Shown here in pieces: positions 33,766-42,113 of a stretch of 47,126 nt of DNA. The notes beneath the pieces were generated by a model. It was not told the DNA's origin. It made no database searches and saw nothing but the letters and a program-made list of their open reading frames with translations. Source of the stretch: Bradyrhizobium sp. C9 (GTDB lineage: Bacteria > Pseudomonadota > Alphaproteobacteria > Rhizobiales > Xanthobacteraceae); NCBI RefSeq assembly GCF_002532045.1, contig NZ_NWTG01000041.1:1-47126 (forward strand), given 5' to 3'. Numbering within the stretch: the first letter of the stretch is position 1; every line of letters starts with the position of its first letter. The position numbers and the translations under genes are program-made.

Positions 33766-35344
33766 GGTCGCCTCCAGCGCGCAGCGCGGCGAGTTGCTTC
33801 CAGACCGGCCGCGACGCCAGCCTTGCATCGAGATAGGTCGGGAAGATGCTGGCGTAGCGCTTCGCCAGCCCGGCGTCAGGCGATTGCGGCGCGCTCAGAT
33901 GCGGCGCAACCCACTGCTCTGCGCAGGCGCGCATGTCGGGATAGGCATCGATGGTGACGGCAGCGATCATCGCGACGCCTGCGGCACCGGCCTCGCCGCG
34001 GCTACAGATCCGGACGTCGCAATCCAGCGCGGCGCCGAGGATGACGCCAAGCGCACGGCTCTTCGCCGCGCCGCCGGTGATCCTGACATCGCGCGGCAGC
34101 GACCCCATCGCGGCGTAGCAATCCCGCGCGGCGAAGGCGAGCCCTTCCATCACCCCGCGCATCAGATCGCCGTAGCGGTGTCGCGAACGCAGGCCGAAGA
34201 ATTGCGCGCTGGCCTCGTGCGAGACGAACGGACCGCGCTCGCCGGCATCGGAGATGAACGGATGGAACAGCACCTCGCCGGGCCTGGCCCGCAGCACCTG
34301 GTCGTCGAGCCGGCGGATCAGCTCAGTGCGCGTGCGCGTCACGCCCTCCGCCGCCAGCAAGTCGCATGCAAGGTCGAGCATCCAGTCGATGTTCAGCGTC
34401 GCCGCCATGTTGGACTGCATCTGGGCATAGTGACCCGGTACCGGGAACGGCATGGTGTAGCCGGTCGCCTCCTGATTCAGCGTCACCGCATCTGCGGTCG
34501 GGACCAGCCGCATATGCATGCCGGTCGAGCCGATGATGGTGCAGCCGACATCAGGTGACGGATCGTAGAGCCCGGCCCCGAGTGCGTTGCAGATTACATC
34601 GACATAGCCAAGGCAGACCGGTACGCCTTCCGGCAGGCCAATCTCGATCGCAGCAGCTGTGGTGAGCGGATGCGTCATCACCGCACCGTCAACGACCGGC
34701 GGGAACAGGCGTGTCAGGTCGGCGATACCGATCAACCGCGCGGTCTCCGCATCGAAGCCGCGCTTGCGGAAGTCGCCGCAGGAGAACGTGGCTTCCGACG
34801 GGTCGGTTGCGCGCTCGCCGGTGAGCAGGAAGTAGAGCCAGTCCTTGCAATGGAAGGCTGTCGTCGCGCTGGCGATCGCCTCAGGCCGATGCGCCTGCAG
34901 CCACGCCAGTTGCGGCCCCTGCTGGCAGGCGTTGAGCCCGGACCCGGTGCGGCGGTAGAGCGGCGTGTTGCGCTCGCTGGCGCGTATTTCCTCCACCAGC
35001 CGGCCGGCACGCGAGTCGAGCCACAACAGCGCCGGCGCCACCGGCCGGCCATCGTCGTCGATCAGCCAGGTGCCGTCGCCCTGCCCGGTTACCGCAATCG
35101 CCGCGATCCGCGCGGGCATGTCAGGCACAGACGTCGCCAAGGCACGAATCACCGCGACCGTGTCGGTCCAGGTCCGCGCCATGTCCTGCTCGACATGACC
35201 GCCGGCCAGGCTGCTATACGCATTCGGCTGCGAGACATCGGCAAGCTGCTCGCCGGCCAAGGTGAATGCCACCGCCTTGATCAGCGAGGTGCCGGCATCG
35301 ATGCCGATGATGACGTCGCGGCTTGCGGATGCGGTCATTGTCAC
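33758..35344 (-). CDS. FGGY-family polyol kinase, EryA-like
   Basis: A 528-residue sugar/polyol kinase. DVIIGIDAGTSLIKAVAF (about 10-27) is the phosphate-1 loop, and IAVTGQGDGTWLIDDDGRP and LNACQQGPQLAWL follow. FHCKDWLYFLLTGERATDPS and IGSTGMHMR complete the family pattern, and RITGGAAKSRALGVILGAAL is the second ATP site. From memory the sequence is closest to erythritol kinase EryA of Brucella and rhizobia, so a tetritol or similar polyol is the likely substrate. The eryC, tpiA2 and rpiB genes of the classic erythritol operon are absent here, so the pathway differs. It overlaps the upstream ATPase gene by four bases. Confidence 0.85.
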   Translation of the reverse strand: MTMTASASRDVIIGIDAGTSLIKAVAFTLAGEQLADVSQPNAYSSLAGGHVEQDMARTWTDTVAVIRALATSVPDMPARIAAIAVTGQGDGTWLIDDDGRPVAPALLWLDSRAGRLVEEIRASERNTPLYRRTGSGLNACQQGPQLAWLQAHRPEAIASATTAFHCKDWLYFLLTGERATDPSEATFSCGDFRKRGFDAETARLIGIADLTRLFPPVVDGAVMTHPLTTAAAIEIGLPEGVPVCLGYVDVICNALGAGLYDPSPDVGCTIIGSTGMHMRLVPTADAVTLNQEATGYTMPFPVPGHYAQMQSNMAATLNIDWMLDLACDLLAAEGVTRTRTELIRRLDDQVLRARPGEVLFHPFISDAGERGPFVSHEASAQFFGLRSRHRYGDLMRGVMEGLAFAARDCYAAMGSLPRDVRITGGAAKSRALGVILGAALDCDVRICSRGEAGAAGVAMIAAVTIDAYPDMRACAEQWVAPHLSAPQSPDAGLAKRYASIFPTYLDARLASRPVWKQLAALRAGGDHV

Positions 35345-36462
35345 GACACCTCCGCATGGCGGATGCAGGTTCCGTCGCGGCCGAAGATGTGCAGGTGACG
35401 CGGCTCCAGCGCGAACGGGACGCTATCGCCCGGCCGCGCGACGACCCGCCCCGGCATGACCGCGATCAGCATGCGGCCGCCGCAATCACCGGCGACATGC
35501 GACTGATCGCCGAGCCACTGATTGGAGACGACCTTGACCCTGACGTCACCGGTTCCGACCGCGATCTTCTGCGGACGAATGCCGATCCGCACCTGCGGCG
35601 TGCTGGCAAGCGCCTTTGCCGCTTCGCCGTCGAGCCCGGCGCCATCGATACCGAAACGCATATCCGTTCCGACCGACAGGCGGTATCCGCCATCCGACCG
35701 CGTCACGTCCGCGTCGAGCAGGTTCATCGGCGGCTCGCCGATGAAGCTCGCCACGAACAGATTCGCGGGCCTTCCCTTCAGTTCCTTTTCGCTGGCGAAC
35801 TGCTGCAGCACGCCGCCTTCCATCACCGCGATGCGGTCGGCCAGCGCACTGGCCTCGGTCTGATCGTGGGTGACGAAGATCGCGGTCATGCCGCGTTCGG
35901 CGAGCAGGCTCTTGATCCGGCCGCGCAGCACCGCGCGCAGCTGCGGTTCGAGCTGCCCCATCGGCTCGTCGAGCAGATAGAGATCGGCGTCGCGCACCAG
36001 CGCCCGCGCCAGCGACACGCGCTGCTGCTGGCCGCCGGAGATCGCGCGCGGATAGCTGTCGAGGATGTCTTCGATCTCGACCAGGCGGGCGATCTCGTCG
36101 ACGCGACGCGACACTTCGTTGCGTGATAGCTGCGCGGATTTCAGCGCGAACGCTATGTTCTCGCGGACCGTGAGCGGCGGATAGAGCGAATAGCCCTCGA
36201 AGGCCATCGCGACCTTGCGTCGCGCCGGCGGCAGCTCGTGGATCCGTCGCCCGCCGAGTGCAATCGATCCGGCCGACACATCCTCGAACCCCGCGATCAT
36301 GCGCAAGGTCGAGGTCTTGCCGCAACCGGACGATCCCAACAGCGCGACGATCTCACCCTTCTCGACCGCCATGTCGAGCGCGCGCACGGCATGCACCGGC
36401 GGCTTGCCGCGGCTGCGGTAGACCTTGTCGATGCCTCGAAGCTCGAGCATGTCCATGACCAT
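35341..36462 (-). CDS. CUT1-type ABC transporter ATPase (second of two)
   Basis: A 373-residue MalK-like ATPase. Walker A GSSGCGKTS is near residue 44; the signature is ISGGQQQRVSLARAL; Walker B is LYLLDEPMGQLEPQL, and the C-terminal third is an OB/TOBE regulatory domain ending in a PRHLHIFGRDG segment. Q rather than S follows the signature position in DEPMGQLE, a feature I recall for the paired ATPases of rhizobial glycerol/polyol importers. It follows the other ATPase gene by seven bases. Starts at 36456 and 36450 are also possible. Confidence 0.9.
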   Translation of the reverse strand: MVMDMLELRGIDKVYRSRGKPPVHAVRALDMAVEKGEIVALLGSSGCGKTSTLRMIAGFEDVSAGSIALGGRRIHELPPARRKVAMAFEGYSLYPPLTVRENIAFALKSAQLSRNEVSRRVDEIARLVEIEDILDSYPRAISGGQQQRVSLARALVRDADLYLLDEPMGQLEPQLRAVLRGRIKSLLAERGMTAIFVTHDQTEASALADRIAVMEGGVLQQFASEKELKGRPANLFVASFIGEPPMNLLDADVTRSDGGYRLSVGTDMRFGIDGAGLDGEAAKALASTPQVRIGIRPQKIAVGTGDVRVKVVSNQWLGDQSHVAGDCGGRMLIAVMPGRVVARPGDSVPFALEPRHLHIFGRDGTCIRHAEVS

Positions 36463-36468
36463 CTGTTC

Positions 36469-37572
36469 CTATGCCGCCTTGAGCCGCTGCGACGGCCCGA
36501 TCCGGAGCCCGGTCGCGCGATCGAACAGCATAGCTTGATCGGGCGCGAAGCGGACGAAGACGGCATCGTCGGCCGCCCCCTGCGGCGCATCCGGCGGCAG
36601 CGCCGCCAGCCATTCGGTCCCGTCGGCAAGACGGAGCAGCAGCACCGCCTTCTCATGCATCGGCGTGATCGCGAGAATGCGCGCCGGGATGGCGTCGTCC
36701 GTGGATCCGGACGAGACCGCGAGATCCTCCGGCCGGACGCCGAGCCAGCATGCACCGGTAGGCGCGGCGCCATCGGCCGCGCCGAGCCGCATCCTGGCGC
36801 CGGCGACCATGGCCGACAGCATGCCGTGCTCCACGACCGGCGAAACCTCGGCGAGGTTGATGGTCGGATCGCCGAACAGTCGCGCGACCGCGACCGACGC
36901 GGGTTGGGCATAGATATCGGCAGGTGCTGCGACCTGCGCGAGCCGGCCGTCGATCAGCACCGCAATGCGGTCGGCGATGGCCATTGCCTCGCGGTAGTCC
37001 TGGGTCACGTAGAGCACCGCGGCGGTGCCGCGCCGCAGCAGGTTCGGCAGTTCGAGCCGCATCTCGTAGCGCAGCTTGGCGTCGACGTTACGCAAGGGAT
37101 CATCCAGCAACAGCACATCCGGATTGCCGATCAGGGCCCGCGCCAACGCGGTCCGTTGTTTCTGTCCGTTCGACAATTCGCGCGGCGCGTGGCCGAGCAC
37201 GTGCTCGATCTTGAGCAGCTTGCTGATCGCGGCAACTCGGCCCGCGACATCGCCGCCGCCGGCCCGAGCGCGCAGGCCGCTCGCGATATTGTCGCGGGCG
37301 GTCATGTGCGGGAACAGGGCAAAATTCTGGAACGCCATGCCGATCCCGCGCCGCTCAGGCGGAGCGCCGACCACCGAGCGGCCTCCGACCAGGATGTCGC
37401 CGTCGTCGGGCTCGAACATGCCCGCGATCATACGCAGCAACACGGTCTTGCCGCTGCCGGACGGCCCGAACACCGCCACGATCTCGCCGGGCTCGACCGC
37501 CAGCGACAGCCGGTCGGCGGGCCGCGCCGCACCGAATGCCTTGCTCACCGAATTGATCTCGAGACGTGCCAT
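36469..37572 (-). CDS. CUT1-type ABC transporter ATPase (first of two)
   Basis: A 367-residue ATPase with Walker A GPSGSGKTV (about residues 36-44), signature LSNGQKQRTALARAL and Walker B VLLLDDPLRNVDAKLRYEM, plus a C-terminal TOBE-like domain. The Walker B glutamate position reads DD instead of DE (LLLDDP), and the D-loop is altered, so this subunit may hydrolyse ATP poorly. That would fit a heterodimeric pair with the following ATPase, as in the GlpST pair of rhizobial glycerol transporters. Four bases separate it from the permease gene. Confidence 0.88.
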   Translation of the reverse strand: MARLEINSVSKAFGAARPADRLSLAVEPGEIVAVFGPSGSGKTVLLRMIAGMFEPDDGDILVGGRSVVGAPPERRGIGMAFQNFALFPHMTARDNIASGLRARAGGGDVAGRVAAISKLLKIEHVLGHAPRELSNGQKQRTALARALIGNPDVLLLDDPLRNVDAKLRYEMRLELPNLLRRGTAAVLYVTQDYREAMAIADRIAVLIDGRLAQVAAPADIYAQPASVAVARLFGDPTINLAEVSPVVEHGMLSAMVAGARMRLGAADGAAPTGACWLGVRPEDLAVSSGSTDDAIPARILAITPMHEKAVLLLRLADGTEWLAALPPDAPQGAADDAVFVRFAPDQAMLFDRATGLRIGPSQRLKAA

Positions 37573-37576
37573 CCGG

Positions 37577-38434
37577 TCAGCCTTTCACCGCGCCGAGCGA
37601 GAGACCCTCGACCAGATAGCGCTGCGCGTAGAGCGCGAGCAACAGCGTCGGCGTCACCGACAGCACGATCGCCGCCGCGATCTGGCCGTACTGGATTCCC
37701 GACGCGGTGACGAAGGCCAGCGCGCCGACCGTCACCGGCTGCTTGTCGGCGGAGGCCAGGATCAGCGCGAAGACGAAATTGTTCCAGCAGAAGATAAATG
37801 ACAGCAGCCCGGCCGCGGCGATCCCCGGCCCTGCCAGCGGCACCGCGATCCGGGTGAAGGCTTCGCGCCAGGAATGCCCGGCCAGCCGGTAGGCGTGCTC
37901 GATATCAGGGCTGATATCCTCGAAATAGCCGCGCACGATCCACAGGATCAACGGCAGCGCGATCAGCTGGTAGACCCAGACGATGCCGAGATAGGTATCG
38001 TTGAGGCCGAGCTCCTGATAGTACAGCGACAGCGGCAGCAGCACGAGCAGCGGCGGCGCGAAGCGGAACGAGAGCAGCGTGAATGCGATGGTCTCGCCGA
38101 GGCGAAACTTGAAGCGCGCAAAGGCATAGGCTGCCGGCACACCGAGCAGCAGCGCCAGCAGCACCGCCGCGCTCGACAGCACGACGCTGTTGAACAGGTT
38201 GCGCATGAAGGAGATCTGCAGATTGCCGGCCGCGGTGCGCAGCTGGCCGGAAATCAGCGCCTCGTAATTCGCAAGCGTCGGCTCGAACAGGATCCGCGGC
38301 GGAATGCGCAGGATCTGATCGTTGCTCTGGAACGACATCAGGAAGATCCAGACGATCGGAAACATGAAGAAGATCAGGATCAGCGAGAGCGCCACGCCGC
38401 GGAAGATGCGACCGGCAAGGCTGGAATGTTCCAT
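37577..38434 (-). CDS. CUT1-type ABC transporter permease (MalG-like)
   Basis: A 285-residue inner-membrane permease with six hydrophobic segments. VALSLILIFFMFPIVWIFLM is the first, and the EAA coupling loop lies near residue 195 (IEHAYRLAGHSWREAFTRIA). The ATG at 38434 has a GGGGGAG site upstream; a much longer overlapping frame reading through the first permease is a shadow. It pairs with the following-listed permease and the two ATPases to import the polyol. Intact by length. Confidence 0.9.
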   Translation of the reverse strand: MEHSSLAGRIFRGVALSLILIFFMFPIVWIFLMSFQSNDQILRIPPRILFEPTLANYEALISGQLRTAAGNLQISFMRNLFNSVVLSSAAVLLALLLGVPAAYAFARFKFRLGETIAFTLLSFRFAPPLLVLLPLSLYYQELGLNDTYLGIVWVYQLIALPLILWIVRGYFEDISPDIEHAYRLAGHSWREAFTRIAVPLAGPGIAAAGLLSFIFCWNNFVFALILASADKQPVTVGALAFVTASGIQYGQIAAAIVLSVTPTLLLALYAQRYLVEGLSLGAVKG

Positions 38435-38448
38435 CGCGCCGCTCCCCC

Positions 38449-39384
38449 TCAGGCGTGGCCGTGCGCACGCGCGCGCAGCCGCAGCCAGTTCTTGATGAAG
38501 ATGTTCGACAGGATGTTGGTGATCAGCCAGAGGATCATCAGAAGCGCCGCCGACCTGCCGACATTGGTGTACTGGAAGAACTCCAGATAGGCCTGCACCT
38601 GGAACACCATCAGCCGGTCGCCTGGGCCGCCCTGGGTCATCGCATAGATGATGTCGAACTGCTGGATCGAATCGAGCAGGCGGAACAGCGAGGCCGTGAT
38701 GATGTAGGGCGCCAGCATCGGCAGCGTGATCCGGAAGAAGACGAAGCTCGCCGGCACGCCGTCGAGCGCCGCGGCCTCGAACGGCTGCCGCGGCAACGAG
38801 CGTAGCCCCGCCAGCAGCAGGATCATGATGAAGGGCGTGTAGACCCAGACGTCGACCAGCACGACCGTGAACAGCGCGCTCGACGGATCGGAGGCCCATT
38901 TGAAGTCGGTGACGCCGAACAGGCCGACCAGATAGGACAGGATGCCGAAGCTCGGATTGGTCATCAGCTTCCACATCAGCGCGGCAATCGCCGGCGCCGT
39001 CATCAGCGGCAGCAGCAGCATGATCGACACCGCATTGTGGAAGCGGCTCGGCCGGCGTAGCAGCAGCGCGATGCCGAGGCCGAGCAGCAGCTCGACCACG
39101 ACCGTCACCGCGGTGTAGGTGATCGAGATCCGGAGCGTATTCCAGAACGCCGGATCGGACAGGAAGTCGATGTAGTTGCCTGCGCCGATGAAGCCGCGCA
39201 GGTAAGGCAGGTTCAGCCGGTAGCGCTGCAGCGAATAGACCGCCGCGGTCACGAACGGAACCAGGATCGCCACGCAGACCAGCAACGCCGGCAGGCTGAG
39301 CAGATAGGGCAAGAGGCGCACGCGCGGCCTTGGTCTGGCCGGCGTCGCCTGCGCGTTCGTCTGGAGAAGTTGGACCATGCTCAT
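38449..39384 (-). CDS. CUT1-type ABC transporter permease (MalF-like)
   Basis: A 311-residue permease. LLPYLLSLPALLVCVAILVP is the first membrane segment. The EAA loop reads QPFEAAALDGVPASFVFFRI near residue 220, and the MTQGGPGDRLMVFQ motif common to MalF-like sugar permeases is near residue 260. It starts about 110 bases after the binding-protein gene, behind a strong hairpin, and is 14 bases from the second permease. An ATG two codons in (39378) is an alternative start. Confidence 0.91.
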   Translation of the reverse strand: MSMVQLLQTNAQATPARPRPRVRLLPYLLSLPALLVCVAILVPFVTAAVYSLQRYRLNLPYLRGFIGAGNYIDFLSDPAFWNTLRISITYTAVTVVVELLLGLGIALLLRRPSRFHNAVSIMLLLPLMTAPAIAALMWKLMTNPSFGILSYLVGLFGVTDFKWASDPSSALFTVVLVDVWVYTPFIMILLLAGLRSLPRQPFEAAALDGVPASFVFFRITLPMLAPYIITASLFRLLDSIQQFDIIYAMTQGGPGDRLMVFQVQAYLEFFQYTNVGRSAALLMILWLITNILSNIFIKNWLRLRARAHGHA

Positions 39385-39416
39385 GATGATAAGAGATCAC
39401 ATTCGGCTGGCAAACG

Positions 39417-39453
39417 CCGCCGGCTCGGATGGGACAAGGCTCCGAGCCGGCGG
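39417..39453 (-). terminator. Strong intercistronic hairpin between binding-protein and permease genes
   Basis: A 13-bp perfect inverted repeat CCGCCGGCTCGGA / TCCGAGCCGGCGG with an 11-base loop. It lies about 40 bases past the solute-binding-protein stop and about 30 before the permease start. No T-run follows on the minus strand. Position and lack of a T tail suggest mRNA stabilisation or partial termination, which favours binding-protein synthesis. Confidence 0.78.
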
Positions 39454-39494
39454 ATGGGTGCGGTGCGGGGGATCAAGCACCGCACAGTTGATCG

Positions 39495-40934
39495 TCAGCC
39501 GAGACCGGCCTGCTTGAGCTGGCGGTTGATGCTGTCGGCGAGCTTGTCGAGCCCTTCGTCGACGCTGACCTCCTTCGCAACCATCTTCTGCAGCGAGGCG
39601 GCCCATTCGGTCGTCAGGTCGAAGAACAGCGGCTGCGCCGTGAAGTAGATCTTGGCGCCGGGCGACGACATGTCGTGCTGCTCCAGATAGCCGGGATAGG
39701 ATTTCGCGATGCGGTCGCGGAACTCGCTGTCCTTCCACACCGAGGTGCGCACCGGATTGACGAAGTCCATCTTGCGCGCGCCGAACAGGTCATGCTCGAC
39801 GGACGCCGCCCACTGCATGAACAGCCATGCGGCGTCCTTCTGCTTGGAGAAGGTCGACATCGCGAGCGACCAGATCCAGACGTTCGGGGTCGGCGCCTTG
39901 GCGGCCGGATTGGCGGCAAACGGCGCGTAGCCGAGATGCCCCTTCTCCTTGTTGTCGCCGCCATTCATGAAGTAGCCGAGGATGTCGGCGTCGAAGATCA
40001 TGCCGGACGCGCCGGCGCCGAGATCGGTGCCGACCTGATACCAGGTGTAGGTCGACCAGTTCTTCGGGCCCGAGGTCTGGATCATCTTGACCCATTTGTC
40101 GTGGAAGTCGTTCGAGGCCTTGGTGTTCATCGCGGCCTTCAGCTTGCCGCCCTCCATCACAAAATCCTTCTGGCCGAAGTTCGAATAGGCCGACAGGAAA
40201 CCGGGATGGATGGTCGCCCAGGAGCGCGAGCCGCGTACGCCGACACCGTAGGGGCCGCCGGCGTCCTTGGTGATCTTGGCCGCGACGTCCAGCATCTCGT
40301 CGAGGTTCTTCGGCGGCTTGACGCCGACCTAGTCGAAGACGTTGCGGTTGTAGGTGATGTTGTTGAGCTCATAGCCCCAGGGGATGCACCATTGCTTGGC
40401 CTTGCCCGAGCCGAGCTCGGAGCCGGCGACGCCGTCCCACGCGGTGGAGGCGCGCAAGCCCGGCAGCACGTCATCCCAGGCGAAGGCCGGATTGGTCTTG
40501 GCGGGATCCTTGATGTAGGTGTTGAGGTCTTCGATCCAGCCCGCCGGACCGTAGGTCCAGGTCATGTAGGCGCCGGTCATGAAGGCGTCGTACTGGTCCG
40601 ACTTCGACGACAGCGCTGCCGTCACCTTGTCGAAATAGACGTCCTCCGGGAAGATGTCGTAGGCGACGTTCATGCCGGTGAGCGACTTGAACGCCTCGAT
40701 GTCGCCGATCATCGCGTCGACGTAAGGGTGCTTGTTCAGCAGCAGCTTGACCGACTTGCCGCTCTGGGCTTTCCAGTTGAAGTCCGCGGCCATCGCCTTC
40801 GACATCGAGGAGGCGAAGGCGGCGTTGGCGGCGATACCCGCGATGCCGAGCTTGGCGGCGCCGTCGAGGAGATCGCGGCGGCTGATGCGTTTGGCAGCAT
40901 AGGAGTCGAACAGATTCTTCTCGCGATCGAACAT
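39495..40934 (-). pseudogene. CUT1-type sugar/polyol ABC solute-binding protein, interrupted by one in-frame amber codon
   Basis: The frame of 479 codons is uninterrupted except for TAG at 40331-40329 (codon 202), between NNITYNRNVFD and VGVKPPKNLDEMLD. Both halves are ordinary extracellular binding-protein sequence in the same frame. The N-terminus has SRRDLLDGAAKLGIAGIAAN, a Tat-like signal, and the GGAGAGG before ATG 40934 is good. One base change (for example from AAG or CAG) would restore it. All other transporter genes are intact, so the lesion is recent, a sequencing error or suppressed. As read, the importer would lack its receptor. It follows the SorC regulator gene by 28 bases. Confidence 0.88.
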
Positions 40935-40962
40935 GTATTTCCTCTCCTTGTTGACGCTTGTT

Positions 40963-41979
40963 TTATGTGTCCTTCCGGGTCTTGCTTCTTGGCTTGCCGG
41001 ATGTGGTCTCCGGCTTGTCGGTTGCGAGCGCCTTTGCAGTCACCTCGTCGATGATGAGGCCATGCAGCACGCCGCTGCGCAGCACGCCGCGCAGCGCGGT
41101 CACCTTGGCCGGCCCGCCGGCGATGGCGACGATCCGGTGCTTCCTGAGATCGGCCATGCTCATGGAGGTGGCGCGGGCCGAGAGATCGGTGTCCAGCACC
41201 GCTCCGTCGGCGCTGAAGAAATGCCCGAGCAGATCGGCGCAGGCGCCGACCCGCTTCAGCTCGGCGACCTCGTCTGGCTTGATCATGCCGCTCGACACCA
41301 GGAAGCCGTCGCGGCTGACCTGTCCGATGCCGACGAACAGCAGCGAGGCCTTGCGCGCCAACGCGAACACGTCGGCGATGCCGAACTGCTGCATCAGGAC
41401 GGCGCGATCGGCGACCGAATTGGCGAACACCGGCACCGGCAGCAGATAGGCTTCCGCGCCGGTGCGCTCGGCGAGACGATGAATCACGTCGAACGGATTG
41501 GCGGCGAATTTCCGTGTCAATCCGCCGAGCAGCGAGACGAATTGCGCATCGCGCGCCGGGGTCTGCGGCATCTGCTCGACCACAGCGGCGAGCGTGCGGC
41601 CATGGCCGACGCCGATCACCTTGTCATCGCCGCGCTCGAGGGTCTGGCGGAGGAAGCTCGCGCCTTCCAGCGCCAGCGCCTTCAGCGGCAGGTCGCTCTC
41701 GCCGAGATCGGGCGCGACACGGCAGAACGAAAGGCCAAAGCGCTGCGTGAGGTCGTTCTCCAGCGCGACGCATTCGGCGACCGGCCCCTCGACGAAAACA
41801 CGGATCATGCCCTCGCGGCTGGCGCGCGCGATCAGGCGATGCGCCTTGGTGCTCTGGATGTTGAGGCGGTCGGCGACCTCCGACTGGGTCAGCCCGGCCG
41901 CGAAGTACAGCCACGCCGCGCGGGTCGCGAGCGACGCCTCGCCGTCGATGATCGGCAGCCTGTCGGGCGGTGTGGCCAT
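40963..41979 (-). CDS. SorC/DeoR-type sugar-binding transcriptional regulator (EryD-like)
   Basis: A 338-residue regulator. The N-terminal helix-turn-helix is AAGLTQSEVADRLNIQSTKA followed by HRLIARASREG (about residues 28-58). The C-terminal SorC sugar-phosphate-binding domain includes VIGVGHGRTLAAVVEQMP, VSLLGGLTRKFAANPFDVIH and the FVGIGQVSRDGFLVSSGMI segment; VAIAGGPAKVTALRGVLRSG is typical of the end. It is the first gene of the polyol transport operon and is divergent from the kinase/HAD/aldolase operon, so it probably controls both through the 41980-42113 region. Its inducer would be a phosphorylated pathway intermediate, as for relatives. Confidence 0.9.
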   Translation of the reverse strand: MATPPDRLPIIDGEASLATRAAWLYFAAGLTQSEVADRLNIQSTKAHRLIARASREGMIRVFVEGPVAECVALENDLTQRFGLSFCRVAPDLGESDLPLKALALEGASFLRQTLERGDDKVIGVGHGRTLAAVVEQMPQTPARDAQFVSLLGGLTRKFAANPFDVIHRLAERTGAEAYLLPVPVFANSVADRAVLMQQFGIADVFALARKASLLFVGIGQVSRDGFLVSSGMIKPDEVAELKRVGACADLLGHFFSADGAVLDTDLSARATSMSMADLRKHRIVAIAGGPAKVTALRGVLRSGVLHGLIIDEVTAKALATDKPETTSGKPRSKTRKDT

Positions 41980-42014
41980 GTCCGGAAAAGTCCGCTTGCA
42001 AAATTCTTCACGTC

Positions 42015-42030
42015 CTGCAAAAAATTGCAG
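42015..42030. promoter_or_regulatory. Palindromic operator candidate between the divergent polyol operons
   Basis: CTGCAAAAAATTGCAG is an inverted repeat (CTGCAA / TTGCAG, AAAA centre). A related half, TTGCAAAATT, lies at 41996-42005. Both are in the 134-base region between the SorC regulator gene and the divergent kinase gene. TGCAAAA-type sites are usual for SorC-family regulators, so this is a fair candidate operator. Confidence 0.5.
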
Positions 42031-42113
42031 AGGCCGAACGGGGCGTCAATCCCCCAAACGTGCTGCAGCGCAACCAATGTCGAAGCGCGCGCACCAGAGA
42101 ACGGTGAAGTCGG

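Noticed and set aside
37577..39400. 607-residue frame reading through both permease regions
   Set aside because: Its first half is an out-of-frame shadow of the first permease; only the part from 38434 on is a real permease.
40329..40331. Amber codon as a programmed amino acid insertion
   Set aside because: No special element or tRNA is visible and the family does not use such residues. Mutation or sequencing error is far simpler.
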